Shown: one piece after another, positions 8,385 through 14,500 of the stretch | How positions within the stretch are numbered: position 1 is the stretch's first letter | Layout: each line of letters begins with the position of its first letter | Assembly (NCBI RefSeq): GCF_900105725.1 | Contig: NZ_FNLM01000005.1 | Coordinates: 1-25,677 of the forward strand | Source: Gordonia westfalica | GTDB taxonomy: Bacteria; Actinomycetota; Actinomycetes; Mycobacteriales; Mycobacteriaceae | Length of the DNA: 25,677 bases | Direction of reading: 5' to 3' | Translations under genes and position numbers: made by a program | Notes under the pieces: generated by a model | The model's database searches: none | What the model saw: only the letters and a program-made list of their open reading frames with translations | Told to the model about the DNA's origin: nothing

Positions 8385-8548
8385 CGGACGAAGAGAAGGC
8401 GATGCTCGACCTGGCCGGGCGGAGATGGAACTACGCCGGCAACCTCGAGCAGAAGGTGCGAGACGAGTTCGGCATCAGCCTCACCCGGTTCTGGCAGATT
8501 GTGAACCGCCTCCTGGACACTCAGGAAGCTTTAAGCTACTCACCGCAG
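8381..8548 (+). CDS. DUF3263-type protein, cut by fold-back 1
   Basis: Small actinobacterial protein of the DUF3263 kind: the first 56 residues contain F-E/L-A-G-R-R-W-N-Y-A-G-N-L-E-Q-K, then D-E-F-G-I-S-L-T-R-F-W-Q-I-V-N-R-L-L-D, the signature block of the family, which resembles a DNA-binding helix-turn-helix. Function unknown; position behind repressor and protease suggests a regulatory role (inference). The frame runs on to 8680, but sequence after 8548 differs from copy B and is chimeric, so the true C-terminus is not shown here. Confidence 0.75.
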
Positions 8549-8667
8549 AAGATTCATACTGTTCAAACGTTCGACTGTTCACCACTCCTGCGGAGGGTGG
8601 TGGTGAAGAGGGCTGCTGCTGCCAGGGCGATGGCGCGTTTCATGGGTTCTCTTCGTACATTCACCAC
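8549..8667. other. Fold-back 1: 119-nt loop between copies A and B
   Basis: Copy A stops matching at 8548 (…CACCGCAG) and its reverse complement starts at 8668 (CTGCGGTG…); pairing is exact on both sides with coordinate sum 17216. The 119 nt between are present once. They contain a smaller inverted repeat, TTCACCAC (8578-8585) and GTGGTGAA (8600-8607). The B-side reading looks like natural coding sequence, so copy A probably jumped past it. Confidence 0.85.
8563..8643 (-). CDS. Possible start of a secreted or lipoprotein gene (fragment)
   Basis: Reading out of copy B into the loop, ATG 8643 opens M-K-R-A-I-A-L-A-A-A-A-L-F-T-T-T-L, which looks like a signal peptide: two basic residues then a hydrophobic stretch. 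It lies in the same frame as the DUF3263 gene, so it may instead be that protein's C-terminal tail. The fragment ends at the junction. Weak call. Confidence 0.25.
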   Translation of the reverse strand: MKRAIALAAAALFTTTLRRSGEQSNV

Positions 8668-8835
8668 CTGCGGTGAGTAGCTTAAAGCTTCCTGAGTGTC
8701 CAGGAGGCGGTTCACAATCTGCCAGAACCGGGTGAGGCTGATGCCGAACTCGTCTCGCACCTTCTGCTCGAGGTTGCCGGCGTAGTTCCATCTCCGCCCG
8801 GCCAGGTCGAGCATCGCCTTCTCTTCGTCCGTCAT
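8563..8835 (-). CDS. DUF3263-type protein (copy B, C-terminus uncertain)
   Basis: Same protein as at 8381 for its first 56 residues. Beyond 8668 it reads into the fold-back loop and stops at 8563, giving 90 residues; where the natural stop is cannot be decided from this window. Confidence 0.7.
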   Translation of the reverse strand: MTDEEKAMLDLAGRRWNYAGNLEQKVRDEFGISLTRFWQIVNRLLDTQEALSYSPQVVNVRREPMKRAIALAAAALFTTTLRRSGEQSNV

Positions 8836-9248
8836 GCGACGTCACTCCACGACCAGTCACCCTCGGTCGCCGCTTCGATCTCGGCGACCTCGATCGGGTC
8901 CAGGTGTTGCATCCGCGTCCACGCCGTCTGCTCGTCCACCCACAGATGCTCAGCGAGCTCAGGCAGTGACGGGTGACGAAGCCAACGGAAGGCGTCCACC
9001 AACTGCGGGAGTGTGATCAGCCGGCGAGCCGTCTCACGCTCAATCGTGTCCTCATCAGCGTCAGGCATCTCCCGGTGCAGCAGCTCGTGGGTGAGGGTGC
9101 ACCGTCTCTCCGCTTGGGTGAGGCCGCGGTGAATCCAGATGGTGCGCTCGCCGTTGAGCCCCATCGTTCCGGGTGAGAGTCGCTGTGTGCAGTCGATCGC
9201 GATGTGCGGGTAGTCATCGCGGGCTGACCGCCAGGGATGCCAGTTCAT
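8832..9248 (-). CDS. ImmA/IrrE-like metallopeptidase (copy B)
   Basis: Same translation as the gene at 7968-8384. In this copy the frameshifted repressor frame runs into its start by four bases. Confidence 0.85.
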   Translation of the reverse strand: MNWHPWRSARDDYPHIAIDCTQRLSPGTMGLNGERTIWIHRGLTQAERRCTLTHELLHREMPDADEDTIERETARRLITLPQLVDAFRWLRHPSLPELAEHLWVDEQTAWTRMQHLDPIEVAEIEAATEGDWSWSDVA

Positions 9249-10063
9249 GTCCGAAATAGGAACATGCACCTCTGACAGAAACGGCCCTGACCTCGAATAA
9301 CATCAATGAGATTCGTCAGGGTCTTGGGGTTTGAACCGTGGGTTCCGCTTGCGGGCGGCCTTCGCATCCTCGGGCCGCTCAGGTTTGGGGACTTGATTCC
9401 GGAAGGCAAGGCTGTGACCTTGCCGCCGGCTGTGGTCTTCTGCTCTTCACTCGCTTCGCCCGGTGCTCCCGGCGACGCGGGCGAATCAGTTGGTAGGGCA
9501 TCGGAATCCTCCAGGCTCTCGGACGGTCGGCGATCTGCCGACGCGTCATCACCTGTGAGCGAAGCCGCCACCCTCCGTGCTAGCCGCCGATACTTGCTCG
9601 CGGCTTTCCGGGCTTCGGCCACAATCTCCTGCGCCGTCGCGTCATCTACCTGATGGAGACCAGTGCGCCCAAGAAGTCCCGCGGACTGCTCGACCAGTCC
9701 AACGAACGTAAAGACGTCCTCGAATGGGATATCAAGTTCGTCGATATTCGGAACCGCCTCGACAAGTAGGTGAGCTGCTAAAGCGATCTGCCGATGGTCG
9801 TTCGGTGTAATCGCCTCCGTAGGCAGCTCGCCGTCCTCGATGTACCCGATGTCAGTTAGTACGGCCGAAATGATGTCCGCGTAGTTGGCGCCGGTGATCT
9901 CTGAGATCGCACGGAGAGTGGCGACTTCGGGGAGCTGCTTCAACCCGCGCTTCTTCCACGAGTTGACAGTCTGCGGGATGCTACCGATCTGGCGTGCGAA
10001 CGCCGCCTCGGATGCTCCCGTCCTGTCCAGGTGGGCCTGGACGAACTCCCACAATTTGCTCAC
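9245..10063 (-). CDS. HTH immunity repressor (copy B, tail frameshifted)
   Basis: Same repressor as at 7152-7913 up to residue about 220. The G pair at 9401-9402 is three bases in copy A; the loss shifts the last part into another frame and extends it to 272 residues, past the expected stop at about 9303. Confidence 0.8.
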   Translation of the reverse strand: MSKLWEFVQAHLDRTGASEAAFARQIGSIPQTVNSWKKRGLKQLPEVATLRAISEITGANYADIISAVLTDIGYIEDGELPTEAITPNDHRQIALAAHLLVEAVPNIDELDIPFEDVFTFVGLVEQSAGLLGRTGLHQVDDATAQEIVAEARKAASKYRRLARRVAASLTGDDASADRRPSESLEDSDALPTDSPASPGAPGEASEEQKTTAGGKVTALPSGIKSPNLSGPRMRRPPASGTHGSNPKTLTNLIDVIRGQGRFCQRCMFLFRT

Positions 10064-10182
10064 GACTCAGAGCCTGCCGTCCGAGTATGAACGTCGCTAG
10101 TCATTCGCTCACCCATCCGTCTACCCCACAACGGCCGGAATTGGCGTTTTGCCGTTGACCGTTTCATCCAGTGTTGGACGCC

Positions 10183-10210
10183 ATCATATCCGCTGGCTGC
10201 GGAACTACAA
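10183..10210 (-). promoter_or_regulatory. Putative repressor promoter, copy B
   Basis: Mirror of 7005-7032: TTGTAG and TATGAT with a 16-bp spacer, pointing left to the repressor. Confidence 0.5.
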
Positions 10211-10222
10211 CGCTGTGATTAC

Positions 10223-10252
10223 TTGCGTAAGCGTCTACCAGTGTCGTATGTT
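10223..10252 (+). promoter_or_regulatory. Putative Cro-side (early lytic) promoter, copy B
   Basis: TTGCGT (10223-10228) and TATGTT (10247-10252), 18-bp spacer, back to back with the repressor promoter. The surrounding region carries the octamer CGTTGACC twice (10153-10160, 10279-10286) and the related AGTTGACA (10265-10272), which are operator candidates. TTGACA at 10267 could serve as an alternative -35, but no good -10 follows it. Confidence 0.4.
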
Positions 10253-10286
10253 TTATCCATCGACAGTTGACACCAACCCGTTGACC

Positions 10287-10589
10287 ATGGAGGATGAAGT
10301 GGCGTCATACAAACGATGGCCGAAAGGCAGTTGGATGAAACTCACATCCGGGGACACTCTCCGAGCACTGATGAACCAGCGCGGATTTTCGATGGCCAGG
10401 CTTGGGCGGTATGCCGGATGCTCAAAGAGCTTCATTGGGCACCTCTGCGCCGAGAACAAGACCACGTGCACACCGCAGTTGGCCGAACGCATCGCGGAGG
10501 CTCTCGACGTGCCTCTGCATCTCCTTTTCGTGGAGCACGCATCCGCTAGCAATGGACGTAATAGCAATCAACGGCGGGTGGTCGCGTGA
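10287..10589 (+). CDS. Cro-like HTH regulator
   Basis: First gene right of the switch, divergent from the repressor, so probably the Cro-type regulator of lytic growth. Residues about 32-58 form a helix-turn-helix of the Xre kind (R-G-F-S-M-A-R-L-G-R-Y-A-G-C-S-K-S-F-I-G-H-L), followed by A-E-R-I-A-E-A-L-D-V-P-L-H-L-L-F, the usual C-terminal helix pair of this family. The start is ambiguous: ATG 10287 gives 100 residues; GTG 10299 has a good Shine-Dalgarno (GGAGGA, 10289-10294); ATG 10335 gives M-K-L-T-S-G-D-T-L-R. An open frame upstream to 10149 covers the promoter region and is not believed. Confidence 0.82.
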   Translation: MEDEVASYKRWPKGSWMKLTSGDTLRALMNQRGFSMARLGRYAGCSKSFIGHLCAENKTTCTPQLAERIAEALDVPLHLLFVEHASASNGRNSNQRRVVA

Positions 10590-10761
10590 TCGAGCACCCG
10601 CGGTCGGTTGTCCGAGCACTCGTTGCCGACTTCGTAGATCACTCCCGTGCTGACCGCTGCCGGTGCGGGAGCGCGCAGGCCCCCTCCCTCTCGCAGGAGC
10701 CCGCGCAGGCCGGGGCGGGGGGAGCCGCCCCGGTCACCAAACCAGTAGAGGGAGTGAACCG
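10590..10761 (+). promoter_or_regulatory. 172-bp GC-rich untranslated leader
   Basis: No convincing gene. It holds a 10-bp direct repeat CGCGCAGGCC (10672-10681 and 10702-10711), a strong hairpin (10710-10733) and the Shine-Dalgarno GAGGGAG (10748-10754) of the next gene. The early transcript from the Cro side would cross it, so it is a candidate control region. Confidence 0.5.
10710..10733 (+). promoter_or_regulatory. GC-rich hairpin upstream of ParB-accessory-like gene
   Basis: CCGGGGCGG and CCGCCCCGG form a perfect 9-bp stem with a 6-nt loop, ending 28 nt before the ATG. No T-tract follows, so it is not a standard intrinsic terminator. It could attenuate transcription, bind a regulator or stall polymerases; fold-back 3 happened right beside this element. 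Confidence 0.55.
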
Positions 10762-11547
10762 ATGAGCTACCCGAGCTATCTGCCCGGCGAGCCGGTCGCC
10801 GCTGCCGATCAGTTGTCAGCACTGAGAGATGACCTCGAGCAGCAAGAGTCTGTCATCGAGCGAGGTCTCGAGTCGTTCATCGAGATAGGCCGCGCCCTGG
10901 CGAAGATCCGTGACGATCGCCTTTATCGGCACGAGTATGCGTCGTTCGAGGTGTACTGCCAGAGCCGGTGGAACCTTAGCCGTAAGCGGGCCTATGACCT
11001 CATGAGTGCGGCGACCGTTGTTGACGGCATGGAAGCCGCCCTGGAGATGGCGACGTCACCAATTGGTGACACACCGGCACTTCCGGCCAATGAGGGGCAG
11101 GCGCGGGAGCTGACAGGCCTTGACCCCGCTGAAGCCGTGGATGTTATGGCGAAGGTCAACGAGGCCACCGGGGGTAGGCCGACCGCGGCGGCGATCCGTA
11201 GCGAGATCGGCAGCCGCCGGATCGATCCGGAACCCGACATCGATGCCGAGGTTGAGGCCGAGCCGGTCGAGATCGCCCCCGGCTTCACCGATGCCGCCCT
11301 CGCTGAACTCAACGCTCCCACGCCGACCCCCGCACCGGCACAACCGGCCACGCCGAAGCGTCGGCCCATCACAGATGCTTTCGACTCCGCGACTTTCAAC
11401 CTGAAGCGCGCTGTCGAATCGGTCAACCGGCTCGCCGCCGACGACCGCCTGAAAAGGAACAAGGACCAGATCAAGGCGTCCAACCTCAGCGATCTGATCC
11501 GCGTCCGCGACGCACTCAACAGCGTCATCACACAACTAGAAGGATAG
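10762..11547 (+). CDS. ParB-accessory-like DNA-binding regulator, 261 aa
   Basis: First gene of the large early operon. The N-terminal part (residues about 30-90) reads V-I-E-R-G-L-E-S-F-I-E-I-G-R-A-L-A-K-I-R, D-D-R-L-Y-R, then S-F-E-V-Y-C-Q-S-R-W-N-L-S-R-K-R-A-Y-D-L-M-S-A-A, a pattern known from phage, plasmid and ICE proteins with a helix-turn-helix, followed by N-E-G-Q-A-R-E-L (110-117) and G-G-R-P-T-A-A-A-I-R (137-146), as in ParB-neighbour regulators. Residues 155-205 are acidic and Ala/Pro-rich (linker), and the last 50 are charged helix. DNA binding is inferred, the target is unknown. ATG 10762 was chosen for its Shine-Dalgarno GAGGGAG seven bases upstream; a longer frame back to 10663 covers the hairpin leader and is rejected. 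Only 3 bp separate it from the next gene. Confidence 0.8.
   Translation: MSYPSYLPGEPVAAADQLSALRDDLEQQESVIERGLESFIEIGRALAKIRDDRLYRHEYASFEVYCQSRWNLSRKRAYDLMSAATVVDGMEAALEMATSPIGDTPALPANEGQARELTGLDPAEAVDVMAKVNEATGGRPTAAAIRSEIGSRRIDPEPDIDAEVEAEPVEIAPGFTDAALAELNAPTPTPAPAQPATPKRRPITDAFDSATFNLKRAVESVNRLAADDRLKRNKDQIKASNLSDLIRVRDALNSVITQLEG
11055..11070. repeat. 16-bp perfect palindrome inside the ParB-accessory-like gene
   Basis: GTCACCAATTGGTGAC reads the same on both strands and encodes T-S-P-I-G-D. It could be a binding site for the HTH or ParB-like products, or be a by-product of the coding sequence. Mirrored at 6145-6160, 21572-21587 and 22215-22230. Confidence 0.5.
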
Positions 11548-11550
11548 CCC

Positions 11551-12462
11551 ATGTCGAACTGGCAGAAAACTTCCGAAGGCGACTTCCACCGTAAGAGCCA
11601 GCATCTCGCGTCCGTCGGTGTGACACCGCAGAAGCCGTCGGCGTCGACCATCTTCGTCGACCCGGCGATGGCGCGTCGTGTACTCGCGAAGAACACACAC
11701 AACCGACCGATCAAAGAGTCACAGGTAGTGCGTCTCATGGCCGAGATGACTTCCGGACGCTGGAAGTACAACGGAGAAGCCATCAAGTGGTCGATCGATG
11801 ATGTCCTCCTCGATGGGCAGCACCGGCTGACTGCACTCGCCCGGATGGACGACAACTTTCCGGCCATTCCTTTCCTGGTTGTACGCGGGCTCCCCGCAGA
11901 CACACAAAGCACGATGGATCAAGGGACAACCCGGACGGCCGGCGACCAACTGGTCCTCGAAGGGCTTCTTGGTTCGACTGATTCGAGGATCGTCGCAGGC
12001 GGCATCCGGGTCTACCTGGAGTGGCAGCGTATGGCGTTCTTCGGCGATCAGAAGGTCGCAAGCAAGATCAGCAACCCGGAGGTAGTCGCCTGGGCCGCCG
12101 AGCACCCGGTCGAGATGGCCATCCTTCAGGACCTTGCCAGTCAGCGTCTCCGGCGCGTCAAGTGCCGACCCAGCGTGACCCTTGCAGTGCTGCTGCAGTT
12201 CCGACTGATCGACGGCGAAGCGGCTCGCGAGTTCAGCGAAGGACTCTACTCAGGCGCCGGGCTCCAGTCCGGCAATCCCATTCTCGCCCTGCGTGACCGA
12301 CTCGATCGTATCCGCGAAGGCAAAGTCAACGTCAGCGACCGTGATCTCATTGGTTACTTCGTGATGGCCTGGAACCACTGGCGCCGTGGTGGGAACACGT
12401 CCAAGCTGCAGATGCCCAGAGGCGGGGCCTGGACGCGCGAGTCCTTCCCCGAGGCGGTCTGA
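11551..12462 (+). CDS. DGQHR-motif ParB/Sulfiredoxin-fold phage protein, 303 aa
   Basis: A ParB-like protein: residues 83-95 contain D-D-V-L-L-D-G-Q-H-R-L-T-A, the nucleotide-binding motif of the ParB/DGQHR family (residues 88-92 DGQHR), preceded by R-P-I-K-E-S-Q-V-V-R-L-M-A-E-M and followed by M-D-Q-G-T-T-R-T-A-G-D-Q-L (about 117-129). This arrangement is common in actinophage and actinobacterial integrated elements; the exact role (partition, nuclease, transcription control) is not established, and no ParA is visible here. Residues 150-303 are largely helical. The Shine-Dalgarno AGAAGGA (11538-11544) overlaps the end of the previous gene. Intact in B, C and D; broken by one base in A. Confidence 0.88.
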   Translation: MSNWQKTSEGDFHRKSQHLASVGVTPQKPSASTIFVDPAMARRVLAKNTHNRPIKESQVVRLMAEMTSGRWKYNGEAIKWSIDDVLLDGQHRLTALARMDDNFPAIPFLVVRGLPADTQSTMDQGTTRTAGDQLVLEGLLGSTDSRIVAGGIRVYLEWQRMAFFGDQKVASKISNPEVVAWAAEHPVEMAILQDLASQRLRRVKCRPSVTLAVLLQFRLIDGEAAREFSEGLYSGAGLQSGNPILALRDRLDRIREGKVNVSDRDLIGYFVMAWNHWRRGGNTSKLQMPRGGAWTRESFPEAV

Positions 12463-12465
12463 CTC

Positions 12466-13011
12466 ATGTCCTTCTCGCACTACGCAGATCCAGTCCCTGT
12501 AGTAGCAGATGAAAACAGGAAGGTCCACGTATCGCTCGGTGAGGTGAGCGGCCTCGACCTGGCGTACCTGTCGGTTGAGTCCCCGTCCGGCCGGGGTGAA
12601 GTGGTTCTCACGCTCGCCGAGCTACGCGACGTGTACAGAGCAATGCAGGAGGCCGATCCGGACTGGCGTGAGCCCAGCGGCGGCTACTACCTCTACCGAG
12701 TTGCGATCACGAGCTATCCCGAAGGGGCACTGACCTTCTACACCGACGACACCGGTGAGGAGTTCGGGTACCCCAACCCTGACTGGGAACCCGAGGGGTG
12801 GGACCCCGATCCGGGGTATATCGCGCAGTTCGGGAGTCGACGCTTCCACTGGCCGTCCACTAAGCGCGAGTACAAGTCGTTGTCCTCCGCGAAGTCTAGG
12901 GCCAAGCTCATCGAATCGTATGGTGCGACAGCGGTTGTGGAGCGGTCGTCGCGGATTGTGTGGCCTGGGCCGGACGATTCCCACCTGGACCGTATCGGCG
13001 GTGCGGCATGA
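12466..13011 (+). CDS. 181-aa hypothetical phage protein
   Basis: Not recognised. Acidic and aromatic-rich, with the Trp/Pro/Asp segment N-P-D-W-E-P-E-G-W-D-P-D-P-G (residues about 104-117) and a Lys/Arg/Ser-rich C-terminal part. No membrane segment or cysteine motif. It starts 3 bp after the ParB-like gene and ends in an ATGA overlap with the next, so it is part of the same operon. Intact in three of four copies, which supports it being a real coding sequence. Confidence 0.8.
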   Translation: MSFSHYADPVPVVADENRKVHVSLGEVSGLDLAYLSVESPSGRGEVVLTLAELRDVYRAMQEADPDWREPSGGYYLYRVAITSYPEGALTFYTDDTGEEFGYPNPDWEPEGWDPDPGYIAQFGSRRFHWPSTKREYKSLSSAKSRAKLIESYGATAVVERSSRIVWPGPDDSHLDRIGGAA

Positions 13012-13235
13012 GCACCGATCCTGCTGTGGAGGCTGCGCGTAAGGCGTGGGAGCAGTCGTCTCCGCTACGCCCGTTCGACCCGGAGGAGTCGCCGGAGTAC
13101 TGGATGGTGTTGGCCGCACGCGAAGCACTCAAGTCGAGTCGGCTGCGCACTGCCCTCAATGATCTGGTGGCCCACGGTGATCTGACTCCGTCGGGGCGGA
13201 TCGTCCTGCAACGCATCATCGGCGGTGCGGCATGA
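13008..13235 (+). CDS. 75-aa hypothetical protein
   Basis: Not recognised. ATG 13008 overlaps the upstream stop (ATGA); the longer frame from 12960 runs inside the previous gene and is not used. Predicted helical protein with W-M-V-L-A-A-R-E-A-L-K-S-S-R-L-R-T-A-L in its middle. Intact in all four copies. Confidence 0.75.
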   Translation: MSTDPAVEAARKAWEQSSPLRPFDPEESPEYWMVLAAREALKSSRLRTALNDLVAHGDLTPSGRIVLQRIIGGAA

Positions 13236-13462
13236 GTGATCTTCCGCTGCATGAGGTTCCGCCCATCCCCATCGACGGCTTGACGGGTACCCATCACGTC
13301 ACGACCATTCCCGCCACAGGGGAACCCGTCTTCGTGATCTTTCCGCCGGGTGAGGACGACGCCATCGAACTCACCCGCCCGCAACTGTGGCAGCACATCG
13401 ATGCGCTGCTCACCCTGCTCAAGCGAACCCCCATCCCCACCAGAACCTTGGAGGCGTCATGA
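13232..13462 (+). CDS. 76-aa hypothetical protein
   Basis: Not recognised. Begins and ends with ATGA overlaps. Contains H-H-V-T-T-I-P-A-T-G-E-P-V-F-V-I-F-P-P-G (beta-like) then a C-terminal helix Q-L-W-Q-H-I-D-A-L-L-T-L-L-K-R. Same translation in all copies. Confidence 0.75.
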   Translation: MSDLPLHEVPPIPIDGLTGTHHVTTIPATGEPVFVIFPPGEDDAIELTRPQLWQHIDALLTLLKRTPIPTRTLEAS

Positions 13463-13680
13463 ACGACAGAAACCTTCAGCCCCTTCAGTACACCCTGAAG
13501 GAGGCCGCCCAAATCCTGGGAGTCTCCGAGAAGACCCTTCGCCGCGAGTATGTCGAGGGGCGAATCCTGTTCCGAACCTTGCGTGAGGGGGGCGGCAAGT
13601 ACTTTATCGACCACGAAGAGTGTGTGCGGTGGCGGAACTCGCTGCCGCAGCCGGCTCCGGGTGAGAGGGCGGCGTCGTGA
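13459..13680 (+). CDS. Excise/MerR-like helix-turn-helix protein, 73 aa
   Basis: Small DNA-binding protein of the HTH_17/excisionase type: Y-T-L-K-E-A-A-Q-I-L-G-V-S-E-K-T-L-R-R-E at residues 11-30 is the helix-turn-helix, followed by the wing G-R-I-L-F-R-T-L-R-E-G-G-G-K-Y-F-I and D-H-E-E-C-V-R-W. Such proteins direct excision or regulate transcription in phages. With no integrase in view it cannot be called Xis with certainty. ATG 13459 has GGAGG four bases upstream and overlaps the previous stop. Frame broken by one C in A and D, intact in B and C. Confidence 0.85.
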   Translation: MNDRNLQPLQYTLKEAAQILGVSEKTLRREYVEGRILFRTLREGGGKYFIDHEECVRWRNSLPQPAPGERAAS

Positions 13681-13844
13681 AGGCCGCGATCTGGGTTCCC
13701 GCGTATGCGTGTCTTGTGTTGGGGGTGTGGGCGATCCTCCCACCTCTCGGACCGGAAGAACTGGTGGCGTTCGTGATCGTCGCGGTCCTGTTGCTGATGA
13801 CGGTGGTCGGGTTCTGCATGCCCACCCAGGAGGTCGACCAGTGA
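13677..13844 (+). CDS. 55-aa two-helix membrane protein
   Basis: GTG 13677 overlaps the preceding TGA. The frame encodes two hydrophobic stretches, at about residues 4-20 and 28-47 (A-F-V-I-V-A-V-L-L-L-M-T-V-V-G-F), separated by P-P-L-G-P-E-E. It is probably a small inner-membrane protein of unknown role. Intact in A, B and C. Confidence 0.7.
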   Translation: MKAAIWVPAYACLVLGVWAILPPLGPEELVAFVIVAVLLLMTVVGFCMPTQEVDQ

Positions 13845-14089
13845 GCGGGGCCGAAACCATCTTCGGGTCCGAGCTGTATGGCGCGATCGTGCAGCAGCAG
13901 ATCGCCGACGCACAACACACCCAGAACCAGCTCGACAAGTACTACCAGCGCAAGGAGGCGCAACTCCTCTGGCTGCGTGCAGAGATAGCGCACTACGCAG
14001 CCAAGCAGGACTCGAAGTCGGTCGAGTACGCGCTGCTTTCAATCCTCCAGCGCTCCTACGACATCGAAGACGAGGGGGTCGACCAGTGA
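13841..14089 (+). CDS. 82-aa helical protein
   Basis: GTG 13841 follows a strong AGGAGG (13828-13833) and overlaps the previous stop. Nearly the whole protein is predicted amphipathic helix with Gln/Lys/Glu-rich text (Q-Q-Q-I-A-D-A-Q-H-T-Q-N-Q-L-D-K-Y-Y-Q-R), possibly a coiled coil. Not recognised. Longer open frames through this stretch are shadows of the HTH and membrane genes. Confidence 0.78.
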   Translation: MSGAETIFGSELYGAIVQQQIADAQHTQNQLDKYYQRKEAQLLWLRAEIAHYAAKQDSKSVEYALLSILQRSYDIEDEGVDQ

Positions 14090-14268
14090 GCAGCGGTGCA
14101 GTGGAAGCCCGCTATGCCGGCTGGTGCCCCAAATGCCGCACCGACTACCCCGTAGGCACATTGATCGGCTACGTCCGCGAATACCTGGTGTTCCCGGATG
14201 GGCGGGCGGGGAAGAACGTGACGGTGTGTGAGCCGTGCGCGGTGGAGGTGACCCGTGAGCGTCGTTGA
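14086..14268 (+). CDS. 60-aa CxxC/CxxC zinc-ribbon-like protein
   Basis: C-P-K-C at residues 14-17 and C-E-P-C at 48-51 could bind one zinc ion in a ribbon fold, enclosing a beta-rich middle (G-T-L-I-G-Y-V-R-E-Y-L-V-F). Small proteins of this pattern are common in actinophage early operons; function unknown. GTG start behind GAGGGGG and a four-base overlap. Confidence 0.8.
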   Translation: MSSGAVEARYAGWCPKCRTDYPVGTLIGYVREYLVFPDGRAGKNVTVCEPCAVEVTRERR

Positions 14269-14500
14269 CATGCAGGCGTTTCGGACGGCACGCGACATCG
14301 TGGAGGTGGAAGCCGACCTCGCTTCCGAGGCATTCACGCACGGCTTCATGTCCTCGATGCAGGTTTCGGCTGCCGGGTGTAGCGCGGTCCTCACCGACTT
14401 CTACGGGCGTCGGGTGTTGAAGGTGGAGCCGCAATCGTCGCCATGGATCACCCGCGATCACGTGCTGGTGTTCCTCGCAGCGCAGGAGGCCCAGCCATGA
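14255..14500 (+). CDS. 81-aa hypothetical protein
   Basis: Not recognised. GTG 14255 lies six bases after GGAGG (14244-14248), inside the end of the upstream gene (14-base overlap), and the stop overlaps the methyltransferase start. N-terminal half helical and acidic, C-terminal half beta-like. Confidence 0.76.
   Translation: MSVVDMQAFRTARDIVEVEADLASEAFTHGFMSSMQVSAAGCSAVLTDFYGRRVLKVEPQSSPWITRDHVLVFLAAQEAQP

Larger units (their letters stand above)
1..8548 (-). repeat. Copy A of the inverted phage unit (most complete copy)
   Basis: This segment holds the whole phage early region with the main operon on the minus strand and the lysogeny genes on plus. Positions from about 1044 to 8548 are matched in reverse complement by 8668-16178; the sum of paired coordinates is 17215-17219 throughout, drifting only by single-base indels. 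It is the only copy that contains the ERF-like gene beyond its start and the Dam-type methyltransferase. It carries about ten one-base deletions that break genes intact in copies B or C. Confidence 0.93.

Noticed and set aside
8540..8680. Hairpin telomere of a linear plasmid prophage (protelomerase-type palindrome)
   Set aside because: Such sites are perfect central palindromes at a fixed locus; here the centre is a 119-nt unpaired loop, other turns lie elsewhere, and no protelomerase is present.
10710..10733. Intrinsic terminator after the Cro-like gene
   Set aside because: The stem is strong but followed by TCACCAAACC, with no T-tract, so it was listed only as a regulatory hairpin.
13550..14089. 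179-residue frame overlapping the HTH, membrane and helical-protein genes
   Set aside because: Its first half is an Arg/Gly-rich shadow of two real genes; only the last 82 codons match the gene starting at GTG 13841.
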